From the NCBI RefSeq assembly GCF_900104725.1, contig NZ_LT629758.1:9014001-9078000 (forward strand): a stretch of 64,000 nt of DNA, written 5' to 3'. The notes under the pieces are model-generated. The model was not told the DNA's origin. It did no database searches and saw only the letters and a program-made list of their open reading frames with translations. This document shows, in pieces, positions 57,308-64,000 of the stretch; position 1 is the stretch's first letter, and the number at the start of each line of letters is the position of its first letter. This DNA comes from Actinoplanes derwentensis. Its GTDB lineage: Bacteria; Actinomycetota; Actinomycetes; Mycobacteriales; Micromonosporaceae. The position numbers and the translations under genes were made by a program.

Positions 57308-58642
57308 GTGCGCGAAGCCGTCATCGAGCTCGGTGAGGTCCCGTCCGCCGGGTCGGGCGAACCGGACCCGGTCCGGCCGCGTGGCTCGCTGCCGTACCGC
57401 TGGGTGGTGGCTCCGCTCGCCGTCGCCCTGACCGTCGCCCTCGGCGGTGCCGGACCGCCGCCCCGGCCACCACCGGAGCCACTGACCCTGTCGGTGACGT
57501 TGAGTGACTCGGTGCGGGTGGCGGGCGGGCGGGTCCACGTGATCGGGCCGGGGGAGAAGGCCGAGGGGCGGCCGCGGAGCCGCCGGTTGATGCGGTACCC
57601 GATCCGCTCCTACCGTCTGCCCGACCTGGCCCCGCTGGACACCTGGACCACCGTCGTGGACGGCGACATCAGTTATGTCGGCGACGGGCTCGGCGACATC
57701 CTGCTCTACAGCTACCAGGGCAACTTCGCCGGCGGGAACGCGGTGGCCGCGGTCCGGCCGGGCTCCGCCGAACCGGTGTGGGAACGGCACGCCTTCCTCT
57801 ACGGCGTCTCCGCGGACCGCGGCACCGTCCTGGCCTTCGAGGACACCACCGAGGATCCGTTCCAGCAGGACTGGGTGGGCCTGGACAGCCGGACCGGCGC
57901 GATCCGCTGGCAGGTCCGGCACCCGACCGGCGGGCACCTCACGCTGCGTGGTGCCGGTGACCTGGCGGCCTACCCGTCCCGGATCTACACGCTGCGGCCG
58001 GACGGGCTGATCGAAGCGTGGGACACCGCGGACGGGACTCTCGCCGGATCGCTGCGGACCACGGTCGCGGTGGATCACGACACCCGGTTCTGGTCGGCGG
58101 GCGGGCTGCTGCTGGTCGGGCATCCGCGGACCGGGACGATCGCCTACGGCGACGGTGACCTCGGTGAACGCTGGCGGCTGGGCGCACCGGGCCTGGAGGA
58201 GAACACTTTCCCGTACGCGTGCGGGGTGGTGATCTGCCTGACCGGGCGGCCCGGTGGGCTGGCCGCGATCGACCCGGCCAGCGGGCGGGAACTGTGGCGC
58301 AGCGACTTCTGGGAGTTCACCCAGCCGGTCGGCGACCGGCTGCTGGTCGGCAGCAGCGACCTGACCGAGCCCGAACTGTCCGTGCTGGACCCGGTGACCG
58401 GGCGGGTGGTAGCCGAGGCCGGGTCGTGGAGCAGCGGCGGCCCGGGACCGGAACCGGGCACCGCATGGGTCTACCGGATCCAAACCCCGGGATACCGGCT
58501 GCGGTACGGGATTCTCGACCTGGCCACCGGAACGGTCCGCACCCTCGGGTCGGCCGAACGGATCGCCGGCGACTGCGTCTTCGCGTCCGGCGCCCTGATC
58601 TGCCGCCGCCTCGACTCGTCGGTGGGGGTGTGGCGACTTTGA
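57308..58642 (+). CDS. Membrane-anchored PQQ-like beta-propeller protein 3 (444 aa)
   Basis: This is the third tandem paralogue: an N-terminal AVIELGEVPS motif, a membrane helix (WVVAPLAVALTVALGGA), then a Pro-rich stretch and propeller blades (GLDSRTGAIRWQVR, AIDPASGRELWRSD, VLDPVTGRVVAE). Cysteines C305/C310 and C423/C432 repeat the CX4C and CX8C pattern. The GTG at 57308 has only a weak ribosome site. It ends 36 nt before the response regulator of a two-component system, so the propellers may be inputs to or targets of that system (inferred from position only). Confidence 0.82.
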   Translation: MREAVIELGEVPSAGSGEPDPVRPRGSLPYRWVVAPLAVALTVALGGAGPPPRPPPEPLTLSVTLSDSVRVAGGRVHVIGPGEKAEGRPRSRRLMRYPIRSYRLPDLAPLDTWTTVVDGDISYVGDGLGDILLYSYQGNFAGGNAVAAVRPGSAEPVWERHAFLYGVSADRGTVLAFEDTTEDPFQQDWVGLDSRTGAIRWQVRHPTGGHLTLRGAGDLAAYPSRIYTLRPDGLIEAWDTADGTLAGSLRTTVAVDHDTRFWSAGGLLLVGHPRTGTIAYGDGDLGERWRLGAPGLEENTFPYACGVVICLTGRPGGLAAIDPASGRELWRSDFWEFTQPVGDRLLVGSSDLTEPELSVLDPVTGRVVAEAGSWSSGGPGPEPGTAWVYRIQTPGYRLRYGILDLATGTVRTLGSAERIAGDCVFASGALICRRLDSSVGVWRL

Positions 58643-58678
58643 CGTAGCCTGCAGCTACAGCGGTTCATGGAGGCAGCG

Positions 58679-59353
58679 GTGCGTGTGCTGGTGGTCGAGG
58701 ACGAGCGGGACATGGCCGACGCGATCGTGCGTGGGCTGCGCCGCAAAGGCATGGCGGTGGATGTCGCCTACGACGGGGCCAAAGGCCACGAGATGGCCTA
58801 CGTGACGCGGTACGACGTGGTCGTTCTCGACCGTGACCTGCCCGGCATGCACGGAGACGAGATCTGCGCGGCCCTGGTCGCCTCGGGGGCCCTGACCCGG
58901 GTGCTGATGCTGACCGCCAGCGCGTCGGTCGACGACAAGGTCGAGGGCCTGGAATTGGGCGCCGACGACTACCTGCCGAAACCGTTCGACTTCAAGGAAC
59001 TGGTGGCCCGGGTGCAGGCGCTGGGCCGGCGTGCCACCCCGGCCGCGCCCCCGGTGCTCACCGTCGGTGACCTGGCGCTCGACCAGAACCGGCGGGTGGT
59101 GACCCGGGGCGGTGGCGCGCTGGAGCTGACCAACAAGGAGTTCGGCGTCCTGGAGGAGCTGCTCAAGGCCAAGGGCGGGGTGGTCTCCACCGAGGAGCTG
59201 CTGGACCGGGTGTGGGACGCGAACACCGACCCGTTCACCACCACCGTCCGGGTCACCATCAACACGTTGCGCAAGAAACTGGGCGATCCACCGCTGGTCG
59301 AGACCGTGGTGGGGGCCGGCTACCGGATTCCCGACCCGGTCGTGGCCTCGTGA
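58679..59353 (+). CDS. OmpR/PhoB-family response regulator (224 aa)
   Basis: The receiver domain carries the acidic pair in VVEDERDM, the phospho-acceptor Asp in VVLDRDLPGMHG, a Thr in MLTASAS and a Lys in LPKPFDF. The output is a winged-helix domain (LELTNKEFGVLEELLKAKGGVVSTEELLDRVW ... RVTINTLRKKLGDPPLVETVVGAGYRI). The GTG at 58679 is chosen because GGAGG lies 5 nt upstream; the ATG at 58667 would place that site inside the gene. TAGCCT at 58645-58650 is a possible -10. Its stop overlaps the kinase GTG by 4 nt. The targets are unknown. Confidence 0.93.
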   Translation: MRVLVVEDERDMADAIVRGLRRKGMAVDVAYDGAKGHEMAYVTRYDVVVLDRDLPGMHGDEICAALVASGALTRVLMLTASASVDDKVEGLELGADDYLPKPFDFKELVARVQALGRRATPAAPPVLTVGDLALDQNRRVVTRGGGALELTNKEFGVLEELLKAKGGVVSTEELLDRVWDANTDPFTTTVRVTINTLRKKLGDPPLVETVVGAGYRIPDPVVAS

Positions 59354-60555
59354 CCGTCTACCCCGGCACGAAACGGCGGATGCGGCCGACCCTGCGGCTG
59401 CGGCTCACCCTGCTCAACGGCATCCTGCTGGTCGGCGCCGGAGTGGTGCTGGTGCTGCTGGCCTGGCTGCTGGTCAGCGAGTCGCTGCACCCGGTCGACG
59501 AGCTGAGCGCCGGTTCCCGTGTGACACTGGCCGACGGCACCACCAAGGAGGCGCTGGTCTGGCAGGCCGAGATGGTAGCCCAGGCCTCCCGGGAACTGCT
59601 GATCAAAGGGTTCAGCGCGCTGATCGCGGTCGGAGTCATCGGGAGTGCGCTGGCCTACCTGATGGCCGGCCGGGCGCTGCGGCCGCTGCACTACGTGACC
59701 CAGACCGCGCGGCGGCTCGGTGAGACGACCCTCGACCAGCGGATCCGGTACTCCGGCGGCGACGACGAGGTGGCCGAGCTGGCCCGCACCTTCGACGCCA
59801 TGCTGGACCGGTTGACTGCCGCGTTCGAATCGCAGAAACGGTTCGTGGCGAACGCCTCGCACGAGCTGCGCACCCCGCTCGCGGTGATGCGGACCGAGAT
59901 CGACGTGACGCTCAGCGACGACGAGGCCGACGTCGCCGAGTACCGGCGGATGGCCAAGGTGGTCCGCAACGCCTCGGAACGGGCGAACGGGCTGGTCGAC
60001 GCGCTGCTGGTACTGGCCCGGTCGGAGGCGCAGTCCGGTCGCCGGCTGGTCCGCAAGGTGCCGGCTGACCTGTCGATGAGTGTCAACAACGCGTTGTCCG
60101 CGGTGCGGGCCGAGGCAGAGCGGCTGAAACTGGACGTCAGCAAGGATCTGTCGCCGGCCCCGGTGGTCGGCGACCCGAGTCTGCTGGACCGGCTGGCCGG
60201 CAACCTCATCGAGAACGCGATCCGCTACAACCATCTGCTGGGCCGGTTGTGGCTGCGTACCGAGTCGGTGGACGGGCGGTCGTTGCTGATCGTCGGCAAC
60301 ACCGGTTACGAGGTCGAGCCCGGCGACGTGCCGGGGCTGTTCGAACCGTTCCAGCGGGGCGGCTGGGAACGGACCGGGTCCCGTGGGTCGGGGCTGGGGC
60401 TCTCCATCGTGCGGGCGGTCTGCGACGCGCACGGCGGCACCGTCTCGGCGGTGGCGCAGGAGGGTGGTGGCTTGGAGGTCACCGTCTCGTTGCCGGCCGC
60501 GGACACCACCCCGGTGGTGGCGGCCACGGCCAGCATCCCGAAAGTCCGGGCTTAG
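59350..60555 (+). CDS. Membrane sensor histidine kinase (401 aa)
   Basis: It is the partner of the response regulator before it (4-nt GTGA overlap). Two membrane helices (LLNGILLVGAGVVLVLLAWLL and LIAVGVIGSALAYLMA) flank a short outside loop of about 70 residues, too small for a known sensor domain. HAMP (RPLHYVTQTARRLGETTLDQR), HisKA with the phospho-His in NASHELRTPLAVM, and HATPase_c with NLIENAIRYN and RGSGLGLSIV follow. The small sensor loop suggests it perceives a membrane or protein partner; the tandem propellers are candidates. It converges with the next gene, overlapping by 4 nt. Confidence 0.92.
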   Translation: MTVYPGTKRRMRPTLRLRLTLLNGILLVGAGVVLVLLAWLLVSESLHPVDELSAGSRVTLADGTTKEALVWQAEMVAQASRELLIKGFSALIAVGVIGSALAYLMAGRALRPLHYVTQTARRLGETTLDQRIRYSGGDDEVAELARTFDAMLDRLTAAFESQKRFVANASHELRTPLAVMRTEIDVTLSDDEADVAEYRRMAKVVRNASERANGLVDALLVLARSEAQSGRRLVRKVPADLSMSVNNALSAVRAEAERLKLDVSKDLSPAPVVGDPSLLDRLAGNLIENAIRYNHLLGRLWLRTESVDGRSLLIVGNTGYEVEPGDVPGLFEPFQRGGWERTGSRGSGLGLSIVRAVCDAHGGTVSAVAQEGGGLEVTVSLPAADTTPVVAATASIPKVRA

Positions 60556-61364
60556 CTCTTCGTCTCGATCTCGGCGCGCAGGTCCGGGAACGAGTCCTGC
60601 ACGTCTGCGGCGGTCTTGAAGAAGGACATGATCATGCCGACGCTGCCCTCGTCGGCCCAGCCGCAGATCGCCACGTCGATGCCGGAGATCGAGCTGGTGC
60701 CGCACTGGGCGACGCCGCCGAGCGAACCGGTGCCGACGGTGGCGATGTCGGTGACCTTGGAACTCTGGCCGAACGTCGTGAACGAGGCGTCCAGTTCCTT
60801 CTGCGGGTCGGCGATCGTCGCCTTGGTGGCCAGGGCGGCGACCATGTTCTTGTCCTCGGGGGAGCCGTAGATGGCCCCGAACGAACTCTCCGACCCTGGG
60901 TAGGCGGCCAGTTCCTTCTCCATGTTGTCAGTGATCGCCGCGAACTCGGCGCCGTCCAGTTTCGCCAGGCCGCCCAGCGTCACCGGCTCGGTGATGGCGA
61001 TCTTGGCGGCGGTGTCCTCGGCGTTCTTGCCGATCAGGTAGAAGACGGTGGTGCCGCCGACGCACAGGACCAGCACGATCGCGAGCGAGATCAGCACGAT
61101 CGGGACGGTCCGGGACTTCCGCGGCGGGGCCGGCTGCGGGAAACCGGGCGGGTAGCCGGGCGGGCCGTACTGCGGCTGCGGTGCGCCGTACTGGGGCTGC
61201 TGCGGTGCGCCGTATGGCGACTGCGGCTGCGGCTGACCGTACTGGGGCTGCGGCGGTCCGTACTGCTGGGGCGGTGGCGCCCCGAACGGCTGGGTCGGCG
61301 GCAGCTGGTTCGGATCACCGGAGTGCGGGTAGCCGGGCGGCCCGGGCGGCGGGGGGTATGTCAT
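60552..61364 (-). CDS. Pro/Gln/Tyr-rich N-terminal tail membrane protein (270 aa)
   Basis: The first 80 residues are low-complexity (PPPPGPPGYPHSG, repeated QYGPPQPQYG and QPQYGAP), cytoplasmic by topology, then a basic stop-transfer (PPRKSR), one membrane helix (TVPIVLISLAIVLVLCVGGTTVFYLIG) and an outside domain of about 160 residues. Two cysteines (VAQCGTSSISG and VAICGWADEG) probably pair. Such PQY-rich tails are frequent in actinobacterial single-pass proteins. The ATG at 61364 opens MTYPPPPGPPG. It converges with the histidine kinase gene. The function is unknown. Confidence 0.8.
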   Translation of the reverse strand: MTYPPPPGPPGYPHSGDPNQLPPTQPFGAPPPQQYGPPQPQYGQPQPQSPYGAPQQPQYGAPQPQYGPPGYPPGFPQPAPPRKSRTVPIVLISLAIVLVLCVGGTTVFYLIGKNAEDTAAKIAITEPVTLGGLAKLDGAEFAAITDNMEKELAAYPGSESSFGAIYGSPEDKNMVAALATKATIADPQKELDASFTTFGQSSKVTDIATVGTGSLGGVAQCGTSSISGIDVAICGWADEGSVGMIMSFFKTAADVQDSFPDLRAEIETKS

Positions 61365-61452
61365 CGACGCTCCATGATTCGAGGGTCCTCATCGACGGCC
61401 GGAACGCCGACTGGAGTGCTTGAACACTGAATTCGTGCACGATAACGCCGAA

Positions 61453-61479
61453 GACCCCCGCACGGGGAGTGCGGGGGTC
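61453..61479 (-). terminator. fadA-fadJ terminator
   Basis: GACCCCCGCAC (61453-61463) pairs perfectly with GTGCGGGGGTC (61469-61479) around 5 nt, 17 nt past the fadJ stop on the minus strand. Confidence 0.85.
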
Positions 61480-61496
61480 CCGACCGGGCCGTCTGA

Positions 61497-63557
61497 TCAG
61501 CTACGGAGGTTTGCCACCCCGTCGGGCAGGAACCGCTTGCCGGTGATCCGCTCGGCGGTGCCGCTGCGGTCCAGGTACGGCGTGATGCCGCCCAGGTGGA
61601 ACGGGTAGCCGGCGCCGAGGATCAGGCACAGGTCGATGTCCTGGGCCTCCGCGACCACACCTTCGTCCAGCATGAGGCGGATCTCCTCGGCCAGGCCGTC
61701 GAGCGCCTTCTGCCGGACCTGGTCGGCGGTCAGCGGCGAGTCGCCGACCGCCAGGAGCTTGATCACCTCGGGGTTGATCTCTTTGTCGACCATCACCGGC
61801 AGCTTGGCGTCGACGATCCGCTTGAGGTTCGGCGAGTCCACGTAGCGGTCCGGGAAGGCCGTGTGCAAGGTCTCACCCACGTGGTACGCGACCGCCGGGC
61901 CGACCAGCTGCAACAGTGCGATCGGCCGCATCGGCAGGCCCAGCGGGTCCATCGCCACGTCCACCACGTCCAGCGGGGTGCCCGCGTCGATGGCCTGGAA
62001 GATCTCGCTGGTGACCCGGGTGAGCAGGCGGTTGACCACGAACGCCGGAGCGTCCTTGACCAGCACCGACGACTTCTTCAGGGTCTTGCCCACCTCGAAC
62101 GCGGTGGCCAGGGTGGCGTCGTCGGTCTGCTCGCCCCGGATGATCTCCAGCAGCGGCAGGACGGCGACCGGGTTGAAGAAGTGGAAACCGACGAGCCGTT
62201 CCGGGTGCTCCAGGCCGACGGCCATCTCGGTGATCGACAGCGAGCTGGTGTTGGTCGCGAGGATCGCCTCGGGCTTGACGATCTTCTCGAACTCGGCCCA
62301 GATCTGCTTCTTCAGGTCCAGGTTCTCGAAGACCGCCTCGATCACGAAGTCGGCGTCGGCGAACACCGACTTGTCGACCGAACCGCTGATCAGCAGCCGC
62401 AGCCGGGCCGCGGTGCCCTCGTCCAGGCGGCGCTTCGACACCAGCTTGTCGATCTCGGCGTGTACGTAGCCCACACCCTTGTCGACCCGCTCCTGGTCCA
62501 GGTCGGTGAGGACCACCGGCACCTGCAGGCGGCGCAGGAACAGCAGGGCCAGCTGGGAGGCCATCAGACCGGCGCCGACGATGCCGACCTTGGTGACCTT
62601 GCGGGCCAGCGCCCGGTCCGGCACTCCCACCGGGCGCTTGGCGCGACGCTGGACCAGGTCGAACGAGTACAGGCTGGCGCGTGACTCGTCACCCAGGATC
62701 AGGTCGGCGAGGGCCTCGGTCTCGGCGGCGGTGCCGTCGGAGAACGACGCGGTCTTCGCCAGGGCCAGCAGTTCCAGGGCCTTGTTGGCGGACGGGACGG
62801 CGCCGTGCAGCTTCTCGTCCAGCACCGCCTTCGCGAACTCCAGGACGCCGTCCCAGTCCTTGCGCTCGATCTCCGGGCGCTGGACCGTGACCTTGCCGCC
62901 GACCACACCGGCCGCCCAGGCCAGCGAGTCCTCCAGGAAGTCGGCCGCCTCGAACAGGGCGTCCGCGACACCCCACTGTTTGGCCTGCTTCGGGCGCAGC
63001 GTCTTCTGGGTCAGCGGGTTCTGCAGGATCACCGTGGCGGCGTTGATGATGCCGATCAGGTTCGGCAGAATCTGCGAGCCGCCCCAGCCGGGGATCAGGC
63101 CGATCGCGACCTCGGGCAGCGCCAGGGCCGCCGCGCCGGTGGAGACGGTGCGGTAGTGGCAGTGCAGCGCCACCTCCAGGCCGCCGCCCATCGCCGCGCC
63201 GTTCACGAACGCGAACGTCGGGATCGTGCTGTCCCTGAGCCGGGCGAAGACCCGGTGGCCCAGCTCGCCGAGCGCGACGGCCTGCTCGCGGGAGTTGATC
63301 AGCGGCATGCCGGTGATGTCAGCGCCGACACAGAAGATGTACGGCTTACCGGTCAGGGCGATGAACGCCGGGTTCGCCGCGGTGGCCGCGGTGATCGCCT
63401 CGTCCAGCGAGTTCAGGCCGGCCGGGCCGAAACTGTTCGGCTTCTTGTGGTCGAAACCGTTGTCCAGCGTGATCAGGGCGGCCGGCTGGTCCAGACCCGG
63501 GACCGCAACCAGCCGGAGCAGCGCCTTGGTGACTACCTCGTTCGGGTTCTCGATCAC
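61497..63557 (-). CDS. fadJ: Fatty acid oxidation multifunctional enzyme: enoyl-CoA hydratase / 3-hydroxyacyl-CoA dehydrogenase (686 aa)
   Basis: It carries out hydration of enoyl-CoA and NAD-dependent oxidation of 3-hydroxyacyl-CoA in beta-oxidation. The crotonase domain (about 1-280) has the oxyanion segments FCVGADITGM and NGAAMGGGLEVAL plus PEVAIGLIPGWGG. The dehydrogenase follows with KVGIVGAGLMASQLAL (GAGLMA where GAGxMG is usual), FHFFNPVAVLPLLEI (catalytic His) and NTSSLSITEMA, then a C-terminal 3HCDH repeat. The GTG at 63557 is the likely start since it overlaps the thiolase stop by 4 nt. Together with the thiolase it forms the trifunctional complex. It corresponds to actinobacterial FadB. 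Confidence 0.94.
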   Translation of the reverse strand: MIENPNEVVTKALLRLVAVPGLDQPAALITLDNGFDHKKPNSFGPAGLNSLDEAITAATAANPAFIALTGKPYIFCVGADITGMPLINSREQAVALGELGHRVFARLRDSTIPTFAFVNGAAMGGGLEVALHCHYRTVSTGAAALALPEVAIGLIPGWGGSQILPNLIGIINAATVILQNPLTQKTLRPKQAKQWGVADALFEAADFLEDSLAWAAGVVGGKVTVQRPEIERKDWDGVLEFAKAVLDEKLHGAVPSANKALELLALAKTASFSDGTAAETEALADLILGDESRASLYSFDLVQRRAKRPVGVPDRALARKVTKVGIVGAGLMASQLALLFLRRLQVPVVLTDLDQERVDKGVGYVHAEIDKLVSKRRLDEGTAARLRLLISGSVDKSVFADADFVIEAVFENLDLKKQIWAEFEKIVKPEAILATNTSSLSITEMAVGLEHPERLVGFHFFNPVAVLPLLEIIRGEQTDDATLATAFEVGKTLKKSSVLVKDAPAFVVNRLLTRVTSEIFQAIDAGTPLDVVDVAMDPLGLPMRPIALLQLVGPAVAYHVGETLHTAFPDRYVDSPNLKRIVDAKLPVMVDKEINPEVIKLLAVGDSPLTADQVRQKALDGLAEEIRLMLDEGVVAEAQDIDLCLILGAGYPFHLGGITPYLDRSGTAERITGKRFLPDGVANLRS

Positions 63558-64000
63558 TTGGCCGCGCCTTCCCAGTACGGGTTCTCCCAGATGGTGGTGC
63601 CGCCCATGCCGATGCCGATGCACATGGCGTTGACGCCGTAACGGACGTCGGGGCGCTCCTCGAACTGGCGGGCCAGCTGCGTCATCAGCCGGATCGCCGA
63701 GGACGCCAGGGGATGACCGATGGCGATCGCGCCGCCCCACGGGTTGACCCGCGGGTCGTCGTCGGCGATGCCGTAGTGGTCCAGGAAGGCCAGCACCTGC
63801 ACCGCGAACGCCTCGTTCAGCTCGAACAGGCCGATGTCGTCGATCGTCAGGCCGGCCTTCTTCAGGGCCTTCTCGGTCGACGGGATCGGGCCGTAACCCA
63901 TGATCTCCGGCTCGACACCGACGAACGCGTAGGAGACCAGCCGCATCGCGACCGGCAGGCCCAGCTCGCGGGCGGTCGCCTCGTCGGCGATGATCGCCGC
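63554..64000 (-). CDS. fadA: Acetyl-CoA acyltransferase (thiolase), C-terminal part (5' cut by window edge)
   Basis: It is the last step of beta-oxidation. About 148 codons of the C-terminal thiolase domain are visible and the frame runs to the window edge, so the first ATG in view (63946) is internal. The motifs ELNEAFAVQVLAFLD, NPWGGAIAIGHPLASSA (catalytic His in GHP) and VNAMCIGIGMGGTTIWE (catalytic Cys in MCIG) are all present. Family members are about 400 residues, so more than half is missing. Its stop overlaps the fadJ start by 4 nt (GTGA), so the two are translationally coupled. Confidence 0.95.
   Translation of the reverse strand, partial: AAIIADEATARELGLPVAMRLVSYAFVGVEPEIMGYGPIPSTEKALKKAGLTIDDIGLFELNEAFAVQVLAFLDHYGIADDDPRVNPWGGAIAIGHPLASSAIRLMTQLARQFEERPDVRYGVNAMCIGIGMGGTTIWENPYWEGAAK

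Overview
The window is high-GC actinomycete chromosome, most likely from a motile member of the Micromonosporaceae such as Actinoplanes (inferred). The case rests on strong third-position GC, frequent GTG and TTG starts, an IdeR-type iron regulator, actinobacteria-only families (DUF3039, DUF3093, DUF3099, DUF3159, DUF3710, DUF4193, DUF7455), two HrdB-like sigma factors and a chemotaxis cluster. Both ends are cut: dapF lacks its start and a fadA-type thiolase lacks its N-terminus.

The backbone follows the well-known mycobacterial order dapF-hflX-lexA-(chiZ)-nrdR-ideR-sigB ... sigA-suhB-cei-DUF4193-DUF3093-dut-DUF3710-OB-DUF3159-ceoC-ceoB-APC permease-TrmA-like methylase-dxs, with accessory genes slotted in. 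Region 1 (1-11300) holds lysine biosynthesis, a phosphodiesterase, malic enzyme, HflX, a secreted propeller-like protein with a repetitive Pro/Gln/Arg tail, LexA, a 45-aa membrane protein behind an SOS box, and nrdR-nrdJ. Region 2 (11300-21030) has a small HTH/hydrolase operon, a lipoprotein, ideR, an acetylation/deacetylation pair (acuC plus a GNAT-acyl-CoA synthetase fusion), sigB, spo0M and dtd.

Region 3 (21190-32150) is a tightly packed chemotaxis operon: a soluble receptor with two signalling tips, a triple-CheW scaffold, CheB, a HEAT-repeat protein, CheR, CheY, a possible 26-aa coupling ORF, CheA with an unusual central domain, a STAS-like protein, a second CheY, a second soluble receptor and a small unknown protein. 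No flagellar genes lie in the window.

Region 4 (32150-43900) has an HhH-GPD protein, pseudouridine catabolism (psuG-psuK), DUF3039, a TRIC-like channel, a superfamily 2 helicase, sigA, an inositol monophosphatase and a Cei-like protein. Region 5 (43900-54600) has dut and small conserved genes, a potassium-related cluster (ceoB, ceoC, APC/KimA-like permease), an RNA methylase, folD and dxs. Region 6 (54600-64000) has three tandem membrane-anchored beta-propeller paralogues followed by a two-component system, a Pro/Gln/Tyr-rich membrane protein, and the fadJ-fadA fatty acid oxidation pair.

The main non-coding signals are SOS operators around lexA, DnaA-like boxes and an NrdR-like box before nrdR, a 13-bp inverted repeat over the HTH gene promoter, a family of roughly 43-bp palindromes, tandem duplications of gene 3' ends, and a 201-bp perfectly identical tract shared by sigA and sigB.
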